64,000 bases of DNA, taken from Chitinophaga caeni (GTDB lineage Bacteria > Bacteroidota > Bacteroidia > Chitinophagales > Chitinophagaceae). A program made the position numbers and the translations under genes. Under the pieces are notes generated by a model. The model had not been told where the DNA came from, did not search any database, and saw nothing but the letters and a program-made list of their open reading frames with translations. Positions 1 to 10,197 of the stretch are shown one piece after another (the stretch's first letter is position 1; each line of letters opens with the position of its first letter). The stretch covers positions 4,659,001 to 4,723,000 of the forward strand of contig NZ_CP023777.1 in assembly GCF_002557795.1 (NCBI RefSeq), read 5' to 3'.

Positions 1-211
1 GGGAGGCATCCCCTTCCGCGGCAAACCAGCCTTGGTAGCCGGCCATCACCAATTTATCATAAGCTGTATACAAGCAACCCGTTTCATCATAAACAATCTC
101 GGTACTATCCACCAGCCCAGGTTCGGCGGAACCGTTATTATCTTCTTTGCTTTTCGAGCAACATGCACAAAATACTAGCAAGACAAATACATATACTTTC
201 AAAAATTTCAT
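1..211 (-). CDS. Partial GH71/GH99-like lipoprotein (N-terminus only)
   Basis: Only the first 70 codons lie in the window; the gene runs off the left edge. The start ATG is at 211 on the minus strand. The translation opens with a hydrophobic signal ending in a Cys-rich lipobox (VFCACCSKS), so the product should be a lipoprotein. After a short linker comes YDKLVMAGYQGWFAAEGD, which resembles the N-terminal strand of the GH71/GH99-like glycoside hydrolases of Bacteroidota (KVMAGYQGWF followed by a Gly/Asp-rich turn). It is the last visible gene of a SusC-SusD-DUF3823 operon, 64 bp downstream of the DUF3823 gene, so a role in cleaving the glycan imported by that locus is likely. The substrate (for example an alpha-mannan) is a guess, and the catalytic residues are outside the window. 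Confidence 0.75.
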   Translation of the reverse strand, partial: MKFLKVYVFVLLVFCACCSKSKEDNNGSAEPGLVDSTEIVYDETGCLYTAYDKLVMAGYQGWFAAEGDAS

Positions 212-275
212 GGCAATAAAATTATACCCGGGAGGCCAGCGCCCCCCGGTAAATGAAATAATAAACGGTCAATGA

Positions 276-962
276 CTAGAGGTCTATTTGCTGCGCCTGG
301 TAGTAGTTAAACTTGGCTTCACCGATATCTATCAATGCTCCAACGCGGAAATAATAGCTTTTCCCTGCCGGGATTTCCGAGCGCCTATCATAAGTATTCA
401 TTTCTATAGAATACAAATGATCGGGATCGCTTACGGCATTCAATTCAACTTCCTGGGCTGCCAAGCGCATCGGTTCACCAACGCGGGAATCAGTATGAAC
501 GTATAAACCGATTTTCTTCACATTGTTGATTACGTTTTGCTCCAATTTAAAAGTGGCCAACACGGTATTCTCGGAATTCCGGGTAATATTTACATCTTTT
601 ATACGGATGTAGGGAGTCACTTCAAAATCTAGGGTCGTTTGCCCCTTAATTGCAATATCCTGCGATTTTAGCGCGATAAAGTTGCCCCTTACCGGGGTGA
701 TGGTATAAGTATTGGCAAACAGCATGGTGTTAGCATACGTACCATCATTCTTTACCACGAGGTATTGAGGCTGCACATTTTCATAACCGTGTTCCAATAT
801 TTCGATAGTGGTACCCCTGATAATATCTTGTTGAACCAACTCCCCGGTTTGCACATCAATGAACCTGCCGGAAAGTCCGGCAGTAGGGCCATCGTAATTA
901 TCCTTTTCGCAAGCCGCGAAAGCCAGCGCGAGGAAACATATCAATATTTTGATCGATTTCAT
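276..962 (-). CDS. DUF3823-type SusCD-associated lipoprotein
   Basis: A 228-aa protein starting at the ATG at 962 (MKSIKILICFLALAFAACEKD). An upstream in-frame TTG at 983 would add seven residues in front of the signal peptide and is less likely. The signal ends in a lipobox (AFAAC), so it should be lipid-anchored at the cell surface. The body (GLSGRFIDVQTGELVQ..., then a beta-rich region with ITPVRGNF) resembles DUF3823 proteins, two-domain beta-sandwich lipoproteins encoded right after SusD in many polysaccharide utilization loci. It lies 27 bp downstream of the susD-like gene in the same operon. The expected role is auxiliary glycan binding at the SusCD complex, inferred from context. It ends with TAG, which is useful when judging the amber codon at 59006. 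Confidence 0.8.
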   Translation of the reverse strand: MKSIKILICFLALAFAACEKDNYDGPTAGLSGRFIDVQTGELVQQDIIRGTTIEILEHGYENVQPQYLVVKNDGTYANTMLFANTYTITPVRGNFIALKSQDIAIKGQTTLDFEVTPYIRIKDVNITRNSENTVLATFKLEQNVINNVKKIGLYVHTDSRVGEPMRLAAQEVELNAVSDPDHLYSIEMNTYDRRSEIPAGKSYYFRVGALIDIGEAKFNYYQAQQIDL

Positions 963-989
963 GATTAAATTTTTTATATCCAAACAATT

Positions 990-2882
990 CTAGTATTCCG
1001 GGTTCTGAATGGCGCCATTTGAAGCAACACCCGGAATAGGCCTGTAATATGCTTTCGTTTGAAAGGTTTTAGGATTCGTGTTCTGTACATTTACCCTTAA
1101 GAAGATGTATTTTTCTTCCGGGAGAGCCCTAAGATCCCTGATAGGCATCAAGGCATGCATCATGCGGTTATTGAATTGGGTATGGTATTCCCGGCGCCTG
1201 ATCAAATCCCAGAACCTCTTGTTCTCGAATGACAATTCAACCCTCCTTTCCCTTTGTACGTTCTCAACTGTTAACGGGATGTCTACGGTATGTGCGGCCC
1301 TTCTGCGTGTGGCGTTCATATAAGTTGCAGCCAAGGAAGCATCCCCCAAACCGCTTTCAACAACAGCTTCTGCATAATTCAGTAAGATCTCGGCATAACG
1401 GAATTCTACAAAATCGGTAGTGCTATTATTCCACCCGGCTTGAATCGGTTGGTTTTGATTCATAAATTTCTTAAATGAAAAACCGCTACGGGTATTATTT
1501 CCCCCGTAAGTATCGAAGCCTGAATATTGACTTGGTCCCGCGGCGCCATAACTATAATATGTTTGTCCATCTACAGTAACCTGGTCCGTGGTACGAATTA
1601 CCACTTGCCCGCCCGGTTTGATATAACCGGCCTGGATAATAATCGGTATACCTTTCCATTCAGTACCCGGTAAGATGGCTGTGCCCCATAGCCTGGCATC
1701 TTTGCCATCGAAGATATCGTAAGGGTGGTTATACGCTAAATAATCTCTTGATGGAGTATACCCGTTGTAATCGGTAATATTACCATCAACGGTAGTTATG
1801 ATCGGGGCATCGTGCCCGGGGTTATTATAATTTTCATAAATATCCACAAAATCCAATGAAGGGTTCATCCTGCCCGGATGCGGCCATCCGTTTGCAACCT
1901 GCGCTGGTTGATACCATATATCATAGTTGTGACCCAAGAAATTCCCTTGCAAGGTATAACCCTTTATCATGATAGCTTCGTCATCCGCGATGATATTCGG
2001 ATCTTGAAACATTTGCCTGTAATTCTCGGCAGCTTCTGCGGGGCTGGAAGGATTGGGTTTGTAAAGATTAAATTTACCGGAATTTATAACCGCGATCGAA
2101 GCTTCGATACACTGCTGGTAATAAGCGTTCGCATCGCCGGCATTAAGACCAACTAAACCTTGGCTAACAGCGACACCCGACATGGGCGCGCGGCTACCGA
2201 ATTTAGCTAAGGATGCCGCGTGTAAAGCAGCTCTTGATTTTAATGCGTAGGCAGTCCATTTATTAGCCCTCCTACCCTTTTCTTCACCCAGGTTGCTGAT
2301 GGCTTCATCACATAATTGCAAAATATAATCCCAGGTTTCTTTCTCGGTGCTCCTGGGCACTTTTAAATCGTCCGGGTTAGAAGAATATTGCTGTGATTCC
2401 TTGATCAATGGTACACCACCGTAGCGCTTGGCTAAACCGAAGTAAGCGAAAGCTTTTAGGAAAGCGCTTTCCCCTTGTAACCGGGCGCGGTCTTGCGAAG
2501 TAATATCCAGGTCAGGTATTACATCGGATAATAAATTCACATCCCGGATTAATTTATAACCGGGTTCCCACCAACCGAAATCTCCATCTCCAAAAAAATC
2601 ACCGAAATCGGAATGCACTGCTTCATCGGTAACCATCGCGGCAGCAAACCCGCCGTTGTTGGGATCTTGACCGTTAGTATTGAAGCCGTTTCGAAAGTAA
2701 GCAAAGTCTTCTATCGGCAATTGATAGTATAGGTTTGCCATATACTGCTCCACACCCTTGGGATCGCTAAATAAATCTTCCGCTTTAATTTTGTCGGTCG
2801 GATCAATATCCAAGATATTGCTACAACTACTAGTAATAAGCAAACTCAAGGAAAAGCCAACTATATATTTATAAAATCTCAT
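990..2882 (-). CDS. RagB/SusD family nutrient-binding outer-membrane lipoprotein
   Basis: A 630-aa SusD homologue. A signal peptide with lipobox (LLITSSCSNILD) is followed by the usual SusD N-terminus (DIDPTDKIKAEDLFSDPKGVEQYMANLYYQLP). The TPR-like region includes ARLQGESAFLKAFAYFGLAKRYGGVPLI, and the C-terminal RagB/SusD signature is FVEFRYAEILLNYAEAV with RRVELSFENKRFWDLIRRR. SusD proteins sit on the extracellular face of the SusC channel as a lid and bind oligosaccharide. The gene follows its SusC partner by 10 bp, and DUF3823 and GH71/99-like genes follow it, so this is a standard PUL core. Length is in the upper normal range for the family. Substrate cannot be read from the sequence. 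Confidence 0.95.
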   Translation of the reverse strand: MRFYKYIVGFSLSLLITSSCSNILDIDPTDKIKAEDLFSDPKGVEQYMANLYYQLPIEDFAYFRNGFNTNGQDPNNGGFAAAMVTDEAVHSDFGDFFGDGDFGWWEPGYKLIRDVNLLSDVIPDLDITSQDRARLQGESAFLKAFAYFGLAKRYGGVPLIKESQQYSSNPDDLKVPRSTEKETWDYILQLCDEAISNLGEEKGRRANKWTAYALKSRAALHAASLAKFGSRAPMSGVAVSQGLVGLNAGDANAYYQQCIEASIAVINSGKFNLYKPNPSSPAEAAENYRQMFQDPNIIADDEAIMIKGYTLQGNFLGHNYDIWYQPAQVANGWPHPGRMNPSLDFVDIYENYNNPGHDAPIITTVDGNITDYNGYTPSRDYLAYNHPYDIFDGKDARLWGTAILPGTEWKGIPIIIQAGYIKPGGQVVIRTTDQVTVDGQTYYSYGAAGPSQYSGFDTYGGNNTRSGFSFKKFMNQNQPIQAGWNNSTTDFVEFRYAEILLNYAEAVVESGLGDASLAATYMNATRRRAAHTVDIPLTVENVQRERRVELSFENKRFWDLIRRREYHTQFNNRMMHALMPIRDLRALPEEKYIFLRVNVQNTNPKTFQTKAYYRPIPGVASNGAIQNPEY

Positions 2883-2892
2883 GACCAGTTTT

Positions 2893-5800
2893 TTAGAAAT
2901 TGACGTTAATACCGAAATTGAAATTCTTAGTCAAGGGGTAATTAAACCCTGCATTGAAGAGCCCCTCCAACCTTTCAGGGTCAAACGGTTTCACGAACTC
3001 ATCTGCAAAAGTTACGAGGTTAAACCCGTTGGCATAAAATCTCATCTTCTGAATACCGATGGTTCTCAAGGCTTTCGCATTTAGTGTATAGCCTAATTCC
3101 ACGCTCTTCAACCTGAGGTAAGAAGCATCTTTTCTCCATACGGAACTTTCATGGTACATGGCGCCCACATCTGCATTAAAACGTGTTGCAGGCCATTTAC
3201 CCGGTATCCATTCGCTATTGGGATCATAAGGATCTGCCTTGTGCCACCTATCGTAGAAATAGGCAGGTGTATTGCCCCTGAAAGCCAGCATTTCAGCGTA
3301 AACTTCGCTGAAGCGTACGGTATACATTGCAGAACCTTGGAATAAAATATTTAAATCAAATCCTTTATATGCCGCTCCCATGGTAAGACCATAGTTGATC
3401 TTCGGGTTCTTGCCGCTCGGATTTTGATTGTCGTTGGTACCCACTGCCCCCGTGAATAAAGGCAGCATATCATAACCGTTGATGATACCGTCATTATTGA
3501 TATCCTCGTATTTAAAATCACCGGGGAGTTCCCTGGTATTAGCCAGGTCGCCGCCCTGGATCGGGTAATTAGCGATCTCGTCCATATCTTGGAACTGCCC
3601 TGCATAGGTATAGCCCCAAACAATATCATTATAACGGTAAGTATCCCCGTTTCTCCATTTATCATAACTATGCACATAAGGAGCACGTTCGCGGTACAGG
3701 TTCTGGGCACGGTAGAAATTGAAATTACCGGAGATATTATAAGAGAACTCACCGATCCTGTTGAAATGGGATACCGTGAACTCGATACCTTTTACCCGGT
3801 CACTATTCAGGTTTTCATCGGGCAACCCAGTACCGAAAGTATTCGGTAAAGAAGTGTTTCTTTTTCCGGGTAAGCCGCTTCGATCGCGGCGGTAAACATC
3901 TGCTTCGATGTTGAGTTTATTGCCCCATAGGCTTAGATCCAACCCTATATCTAATGTTTTGGCCGTGACCCAAGTCAAGTTTGGATTCGTGATACCAGGA
4001 GCTGCGATGCCGTTAACCAACGACCCGTTGTTAAACTCGTACGTTCCGCCGCCCCCGATCTGGAAGCCCTGTATCCATTGGAATGGCGGGATACCACCAT
4101 CTTCACCTACTTCACCGTAAGAAGCGCGCAATTTCAAATTGGTTATTGCCGGGATATTATTTTTAATGAAGGGTTCTTCCGATATCCGCCAACCTCCTGA
4201 AATAACCGGGAAGAATCCCCACCTACTTTCCGGCGGGAAGGCGTAATGCCCCATGTAACGGAAAGCAACTTCTACCAAGTACTTGGAACGGAAATCATAA
4301 TTTAACCGGCCGATTAACGATTGGTAAGCGCTCCTATGCTCTATACCGGAATTTCTCATCACGGCTTCAGAAGCGCTGTTGATTTGATCATTCGTATAGA
4401 AAGTATATAAACGTGAAAGGTTGGCATCCCTAGCCCAATATTGCTGTTGCTCGTAAACGGCAGATGCCGCGATATTATGATCAGCAGCAATAACGGTTTT
4501 GTAATTGGCCTGCGCTTGCAAAGTCAAACGATTATTATTACCGAAGCCGTTACCAATGAAGGCCGATCCATCCCTTTGACGGGACAGTACGTAGTCGCCA
4601 TCAACGTAATTATACAGGTTGTATGGCTTAGAGACGTCCTTACCCTGGTAACTATTCATATCAAAAGCGGCCATACCACGTAGCGACAATCCTTCAACAA
4701 AGGGAAAGGTATAAGTCAATGCAACGGAGGACTGGACATTCCTATTTACAATTTCACTATAACCCGTAATGTTTTTATCCGAAAGAATGACCGGGTTCTG
4801 GTTTGAAGGCGTAATTACCGCGGGATATTCAGGATTGTTATTAGCGTAAGGAGATTCGGTAGGCAATGAAACACGGGTACCTTTAAAAATATTGAAGAAA
4901 TTTTCACCCGGGGATTTCTTGATATCGTAGCGCCCGCCGATTAAAACCTCGGCCTTAAGGTTTTTATGTAATTGGGTCGTGATATTGGAACGAAGGTTAA
5001 AACGCTTGTATCCCATATCGTTTGTTTTCAATAAGCCATCTTCCTTAAAATACCCGAAGCTGAGAAAGTATTGAGTTTTATCATTCCCGCCAGTGGCAGA
5101 TATGTTATGATTTGTTTGCATGGCAAAATCTTTCATCGTCAAATCATACCAATCGGTGGAAGGATATTCCCCATCAATATATTTCTGCAACTCTTCCCTG
5201 GTAACGAAAGGCGCACCGGTACCGTAGATAGCGGCCTCGTTTCTCATCTGCATCCATTCGGAAGCATTTGCCATGCGCGGCACATCCGTAGGTTTCATAA
5301 TGCCCACCGTACCGGAATAATTAAAGCTCGTTTTACCTTGCGAACCTTTCTTAGTAGTTACGATCACGACACCATTACTTGCATTGAAACCGTAAATAGC
5401 AGCAGAAGCATCTTTCAGGAAAGAAATACTTTCAATATCATCGGGATTTAACCGCTGAAATTCGGAGGCGCCATCACGCACTATACCATCAATTACGAAC
5501 AAGGGCGTACCGAAACCACGTATATTGATCATATTTTCGAAATTCCCGGGCTCACCACCCAGTTGGCGAACCTGTAATCCTGCCACCTTACCCTGGATTT
5601 TTTGCGCCAAACTTACGTTGGTGGAAGTCTGGATTTGATCCGCGGTAATATTACTAACGGCGCCGGTTAAAGTTTCCTTTTTTTGCGTACCGTAACCTAC
5701 AACCACAACTTCTCCCAATTGGTCTTCGGAAGGAGACATCCTTACATTGATCACCGACTTATCCCCGATTTTCATTATAACGTCTTTCATCCCGATAAAG

Positions 5801-6024
5801 GAGAATACGAGTTCATCCACATCGGCGCCGATGTTTATTTCATATTTGCCATCAGCATTCGTGATAACGCCTTTCTTTTCAGCGCCACCAATAGAAACAG
5901 TTACACCCGGGATAGGGGTACCGTCCTTTGCATCAGAAACGCTACCCGAAATAGTGCGTTGTTGCGCCCAAGCTAAAGTAGGCGCTATGCAGAGTAGCAA
6001 TAAAAGGTGATAGAGTTTTTTCAT
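2893..6024 (-). CDS. SusC/RagA family TonB-linked outer-membrane transporter
   Basis: A 1043-aa TonB-dependent receptor, first gene of its operon. A Sec signal (MKKLYHLLLLLCIAPTLAWA) leads into the carboxypeptidase-D-like regulatory domain (RTISGSVSDAKDGTPIPGVTVSI, residues about 23-95). Next are the SusC-type TonB box/plug start (GEVVVVGYGTQKKETLTGAV), the plug (LFVIDGI, DIESISFLKDASAAIYG, NGVVIVTTKKG) and a 22-strand barrel ending in aromatic FNFGINVNF. There is no N-terminal STN domain, so it probably does not signal through a FecR anti-sigma factor. Regulation may instead come from the large membrane regulator encoded divergently across an 897-bp gap. It imports an oligosaccharide captured by the adjacent SusD. 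Confidence 0.95.
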   Translation of the reverse strand: MKKLYHLLLLLCIAPTLAWAQQRTISGSVSDAKDGTPIPGVTVSIGGAEKKGVITNADGKYEINIGADVDELVFSFIGMKDVIMKIGDKSVINVRMSPSEDQLGEVVVVGYGTQKKETLTGAVSNITADQIQTSTNVSLAQKIQGKVAGLQVRQLGGEPGNFENMINIRGFGTPLFVIDGIVRDGASEFQRLNPDDIESISFLKDASAAIYGFNASNGVVIVTTKKGSQGKTSFNYSGTVGIMKPTDVPRMANASEWMQMRNEAAIYGTGAPFVTREELQKYIDGEYPSTDWYDLTMKDFAMQTNHNISATGGNDKTQYFLSFGYFKEDGLLKTNDMGYKRFNLRSNITTQLHKNLKAEVLIGGRYDIKKSPGENFFNIFKGTRVSLPTESPYANNNPEYPAVITPSNQNPVILSDKNITGYSEIVNRNVQSSVALTYTFPFVEGLSLRGMAAFDMNSYQGKDVSKPYNLYNYVDGDYVLSRQRDGSAFIGNGFGNNNRLTLQAQANYKTVIAADHNIAASAVYEQQQYWARDANLSRLYTFYTNDQINSASEAVMRNSGIEHRSAYQSLIGRLNYDFRSKYLVEVAFRYMGHYAFPPESRWGFFPVISGGWRISEEPFIKNNIPAITNLKLRASYGEVGEDGGIPPFQWIQGFQIGGGGTYEFNNGSLVNGIAAPGITNPNLTWVTAKTLDIGLDLSLWGNKLNIEADVYRRDRSGLPGKRNTSLPNTFGTGLPDENLNSDRVKGIEFTVSHFNRIGEFSYNISGNFNFYRAQNLYRERAPYVHSYDKWRNGDTYRYNDIVWGYTYAGQFQDMDEIANYPIQGGDLANTRELPGDFKYEDINNDGIINGYDMLPLFTGAVGTNDNQNPSGKNPKINYGLTMGAAYKGFDLNILFQGSAMYTVRFSEVYAEMLAFRGNTPAYFYDRWHKADPYDPNSEWIPGKWPATRFNADVGAMYHESSVWRKDASYLRLKSVELGYTLNAKALRTIGIQKMRFYANGFNLVTFADEFVKPFDPERLEGLFNAGFNYPLTKNFNFGINVNF

Positions 6025-6921
6025 CAGTTTAAATATTTAAGAATGGAGCCGCCAGTTACCACGGCATATTGTTGTAGAACTTATCAAATAATTAATCATA
6101 CGTGGTAACTCTCGTGGAACCTAGATAGTTTTCCGTAATAAGGAATATTGTTTCGTGATTCTAATACTGGAACATTTCAGCGTTTCCCCAAGCATCTTCA
6201 AGGGGGCACGTAAATAGGCAATATGATCATTCGCGGAATTGATTTTGGTTAATAAATATTTTTATAAAGTACATTGTGGTAATCAGGGCGTCGCCTTTTA
6301 CCTTGCAAGACAAGAAGGCAGCAGACCCATTTTCATAACATAGATAGTCGCACCAGTTTTTTGTTTATAAACTGGATGCAATAAAAGGCAGATGACCTAA
6401 TAAATGGGTTAATGAACTAATTAATCTGCTGATTAATTTGAACAATGTCTTTATTAATCATTATAAATCAGTACTTATCAATACATTAACAAAAAAGCAT
6501 CCCTGGCGCTGAATCTAATAATCTTATCAAATTAATGCCCATCCACCGGGTAATTTGCCGGGATGAAAAGACGGTTTATATTTAAATTCCTCCTTTTGAT
6601 TTTTTTTTATAATATTGTACATACCGGTTATCGTGAAGCCTGGTAATGAAGGGATAAGTAAAATAATTCAGTTGGGCCGATCTATTTTCCTAAACTGGCA
6701 TCATGGAACTCGGAAGGGTGATTTGAATACTAATCGATAAAATATTCATGTACATAAGTAAGATTTCCAAGGGCTCCACGTTGACGGCAATAACCGGGTA
6801 AGCATCCAGTTTATCAAGAAGCGTTCGATGGTAGTACCCCTATGTGACTACAGTATTGAATATTTCGATAAATACGGGCGAACATACAAACCATAATATA
6901 TTCCGACTAGATAGGTTGTCA
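6025..6921. promoter_or_regulatory. Divergent intergenic region between susC-like gene and membrane regulator
   Basis: About 0.9 kb without a convincing gene, AT-rich, lying between two divergent genes, so it should carry promoters for both. The only ordered element I noticed is a perfect 8-bp inverted repeat with a 4-nt loop at 6419-6438 (AATTAATC-TGCT-GATTAATT), which could be an operator. I could not find an unambiguous TTTG/TAnnTTTG Bacteroidota promoter. Confidence 0.4.
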
Positions 6922-9519
6922 ATGCGTAGAATATTTTTGTGCCTACTCCTATGCTCCACTGTTATCATCCGGGGCTATAGCCAATCACATGGTTTAAGAT
7001 TTTCCAGCCACGAAGTAATGCCGGAAAAACGGACTTCCTTACATCTAACCAGTGAAACTCCCCTGCCGGTTAATAATAGCGCTTCCATCACCTTCGACTT
7101 CTCATTTATACCGAACCTGGATACTTACTTTGGCTATATTGTGCGGGTTATCAGTCCTACTTTACAGAATATCGATTTAGTGTACAATCAACGTTTACAA
7201 GATTTCAATATTATCTTGGGCGATAGTTGCATTGGAAAATTTAAAATCGATTCCGCCAACTTATATAATCATTGGAACCAAGCAGAAATATTCCTAGATG
7301 CCCGGAACAAATCGGTACAATTCATGCTTAACGGGCAAGAAATTGCCAGGGGGCGACTGAATATTCATAGTGGCGATCCGTACCAAGTATATTTCGGAAC
7401 TATAAACTACGAAAGATTTCAAGCCGTGGATGTGCCACCCATGAACATTAAGGATATCGTTACCCGGGAAGATGGTAAGATTATACGCCAATTTCCGCTT
7501 GATGAACAGGACGGGGAACAAGCCCATGACAGCCAATCGAAATATTTCGCGAAGGTAAAAAACCCTACATGGCTCAAACCTAAACACCAGGCCTGGCACA
7601 ATGAACTGGACTTTTCTGCTGCCGGGGCCGTGAGCGTGGCTTATAATCCCGACCAGGATATTATATATTTCGTTTCAAGGGATACGCTATATCAATTCCA
7701 TGTAAAAGATCTTTCCTTTCACAATACGCCTTTAAATAAGAGTCACGGCTTCCTCGTTCCGGGAAATCAATCTGTTTATGATAAAAATCGTCAAAGGCTG
7801 GTAAATTTCTATGCCGATGAAAAAAGGGTCAGCATATACGATACCGCGGCCAAAACTTGGAATCAAAATTTCACTACCGACACGCTCACCGTATTTTGGC
7901 AGGCAAATAAATTTATATCGCCGGTAGATTCTTCATTATATATCATCGGTGGTTATGGGCAGCTACGCTATAAAAACTGGATTCAACGTTACCACTTCCC
8001 TAGCCGGGCATGGGAAATGATTGAAAATGACCAGGATGATATATTTCCACCCCGTTACCTGGCGGCCCTGGGACTAAATGAGGGGCAGGATACGGCATAT
8101 ATACTCGGTGGATATGGAAGCAAAACGGGTGATCAAAGCATTAATCCCAGGTTTTACTATGACTTGGTGGCTTTCAGTATCCGGGATCATAAATTTCATT
8201 TCAAACACCATCTTACCAATTCCGGCCAACATTTTTGTTTTGCTAACAGCTTAACTATTATACCGGGTACAAGGGAATATTATGCTTTAATTTACCCTAC
8301 CGACCGTTTTAAATCTTCGCTTCAATTGATCGAAGGTTCACTCGACAAGCCTGGATACACCTTGTTGGGAGATAGCATTCCCTACAATTTTTATGATATT
8401 GAATCTTTTGCCGATTTATTTTATAGTACGGGTAGCCAAAAATTATTGGCCGTCACTATCTACACGGGGAAAGATAACCAATCGCGTATATCTGTACATT
8501 CTATTTTCACCCCGCCCAATCCTCCGCCGGCATTGGAACCCGAAGGTACCTCCCTCCCTCCTTACTGGCCGTTCGCCCTTGTAGCTATTACCAGCATCGG
8601 GCTATGGGCATATTGGTTAAATAAAAAAAATAAACGCGGTAAAGGGCTTGATAGCAAAAAGTTTGATGAACCACCGGTAATGACCCGGCAACAAAATGCA
8701 CAACGGGATATCCCGAAAGTTGAAACGGAAACGGTTGCCTCCTCTTTGGAAGAAGTTGTCCATATCCCGGTGCTGCAACAGGAAAGGGCAGCCTGTTACT
8801 TATTTGGTCCATTCGAAGTTTATGATAAGGAAGGGAACAATATCGTACAAATGTTTACACCCTTATTGAAAGAATTGTTTCTTTTATTATTGATATATAG
8901 TATCAAGGATGGCAAAGGGATATCTGCCGATAAACTATTGGAAATGCTCTGGCCAGGCAAATCAATTAAAGACGCGAAGAATAATTATTCCGTAAATATC
9001 GTGAAGCTGAAAAGTATCCTGGAAAAAATAGGGGAATTTCAGTTAAGCAGGGAATCCGATAAATTAAAACTGGAATGCGTGGATGCGGATGTTTATATCG
9101 ATTTCCAAGAATTTACGCAACTCATACATAGCCAAGCCAATATTGATAAAAACTTTGTCAGGCTCATGGCCAAGCTGTGCGACAAAGGAGCTTTCCTTTC
9201 TAATGTACACTACACTTGGCTGGATGACCTCAAAGGAGCCATTTCAGGGCAAGTTATCGACACCTTGTTAAATTATCTCGATCATGCAAACCTTAATATA
9301 GATACTGAATTCATGCTAAGACTCACGAACTATGTATTCTATTTTGATAGTTTGAATGAAGAAGCATTAGTACACAAAAGTCGCTGTTTAATGATTCTTG
9401 GCCGCCATGGCTTAGCTAAAGATGCTTATGCCAAATTTGCCAAGGAATACCAGGAAACATACGGCCAAGCATTTGACCGTAGTTTCCCGGAAGTAATGGG
9501 CCCAACAACGCATACCTGA
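6922..9519 (+). CDS. Transmembrane one-component regulator: LamG/Kelch-like sensor plus winged-helix/BTAD-like output
   Basis: The ATG at 6922 gives 865 aa with a good signal peptide (MRRIFLCLLLCSTVIIRGYS); an upstream ATG at 6844 would bury it. Residues 22-200 look like a concanavalin/LamG-type beta sandwich (SASITFDFSFIPNLDTYFGYIVRV, HWNQAEIFLDARNKSVQFMLNGQEI). Residues 235-530 contain Kelch-like repeats (LYIIGGYG, AYILGGYGSK). One membrane helix lies at about 548-566, then a charged linker. The cytoplasmic part has an OmpR/SARP-like winged helix (about 626-722: FGPFEVYDKEGN, ISADKLLEMLWPGKSIKDAKNNYSVNIVKLKSIL) and a helical tail resembling a bacterial transcriptional activation domain. The layout suggests an outside-sensing DNA-binding regulator, probably of the divergent Sus locus. 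Domain names are from motif reading only. Confidence 0.75.
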   Translation: MRRIFLCLLLCSTVIIRGYSQSHGLRFSSHEVMPEKRTSLHLTSETPLPVNNSASITFDFSFIPNLDTYFGYIVRVISPTLQNIDLVYNQRLQDFNIILGDSCIGKFKIDSANLYNHWNQAEIFLDARNKSVQFMLNGQEIARGRLNIHSGDPYQVYFGTINYERFQAVDVPPMNIKDIVTREDGKIIRQFPLDEQDGEQAHDSQSKYFAKVKNPTWLKPKHQAWHNELDFSAAGAVSVAYNPDQDIIYFVSRDTLYQFHVKDLSFHNTPLNKSHGFLVPGNQSVYDKNRQRLVNFYADEKRVSIYDTAAKTWNQNFTTDTLTVFWQANKFISPVDSSLYIIGGYGQLRYKNWIQRYHFPSRAWEMIENDQDDIFPPRYLAALGLNEGQDTAYILGGYGSKTGDQSINPRFYYDLVAFSIRDHKFHFKHHLTNSGQHFCFANSLTIIPGTREYYALIYPTDRFKSSLQLIEGSLDKPGYTLLGDSIPYNFYDIESFADLFYSTGSQKLLAVTIYTGKDNQSRISVHSIFTPPNPPPALEPEGTSLPPYWPFALVAITSIGLWAYWLNKKNKRGKGLDSKKFDEPPVMTRQQNAQRDIPKVETETVASSLEEVVHIPVLQQERAACYLFGPFEVYDKEGNNIVQMFTPLLKELFLLLLIYSIKDGKGISADKLLEMLWPGKSIKDAKNNYSVNIVKLKSILEKIGEFQLSRESDKLKLECVDADVYIDFQEFTQLIHSQANIDKNFVRLMAKLCDKGAFLSNVHYTWLDDLKGAISGQVIDTLLNYLDHANLNIDTEFMLRLTNYVFYFDSLNEEALVHKSRCLMILGRHGLAKDAYAKFAKEYQETYGQAFDRSFPEVMGPTTHT

Positions 9520-9603
9520 TGATTGAACGGCAGTGTCGGGTTAGATTTTGAATGAATACCCTACAACCGGCTTAGCTAGTTGCAGTAAATGTTTCACTAA
9601 GCA

Positions 9604-10041
9604 TTAGGCTTCCGAAATTTCTTTTAACCTGGCTAAAGCTTTGGGGAATTTTTCGCTTAAGAAACTTGAAAAGTCATCGTTCACATCCACTTCGACCTGC
9701 AAATCCGTTTGGTGATCTACTTCTTTTAATGCATAGTTTTCCTTGGCGCCGGCCCAGGCTTTTATTTCGGGGCTTTCCGTATCTTCTACGCCCTTGCTTA
9801 CCAGCCCCAAGTGCTCTATCGACATCCATTGATCGGGTATCATATCCGCGACGCGGGAAACCATTCCATTATTGTCTCCATCGAGGAACAAAATCTTGCT
9901 ACCTTTTTGCCAATCAGTTTCTGCCCTGCTGCTTTCACTGAAAGCTTTCGTCCAGTCTTCATAAGATCCGGGGGTCCACAATTTAGCCCAAACTGTCGCC
10001 GGCTTTGCATTGATGCGAACATTGAATTGTAGTTTTTCCAT
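9604..10041 (-). CDS. SRPBCC (START/AHSA1-like) domain protein
   Basis: The ATG at 10041 gives 145 aa (MEKLQFNVRINAKPATVWAKLW); in-frame starts at 10050 and 10083 only add a poorly conserved leader. The N-terminus matches the SRPBCC/AHSA1 pattern of a beta strand followed by a helix that begins PATVWAKLWTPGSYEDW, then the strand KGSKILFLDGDNNGMVSRV and a long C-terminal helix (FSSFLSEKFPKALARLKEIS). Such proteins form a helix-grip hydrophobic pocket. Many in Bacteroidota have no assigned substrate. It is a cytoplasmic single gene, divergent from the thiolase gene, with no operon partner. Confidence 0.75.
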   Translation of the reverse strand: MEKLQFNVRINAKPATVWAKLWTPGSYEDWTKAFSESSRAETDWQKGSKILFLDGDNNGMVSRVADMIPDQWMSIEHLGLVSKGVEDTESPEIKAWAGAKENYALKEVDHQTDLQVEVDVNDDFSSFLSEKFPKALARLKEISEA

Positions 10042-10197
10042 AACGAACATGTTTTGGATTGATAGATAGAATTTACGGTACAAATTTCGGATGATTATGG
10101 AATTAATGAGAGGGGGAAAAGCGACAAATTAAGGTCAAGTATTACCCGGGTTACACGGTTAGATCAAACTATCGTTTGGTTAAATTGTTATAATTGA

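Noticed and set aside
6419..6438. Short palindrome AATTAATC-TGCT-GATTAATT as a firm operator
   Set aside because: An 8-bp AT-rich palindrome is expected by chance in an AT-rich 0.9-kb gap; mentioned only as a possibility.
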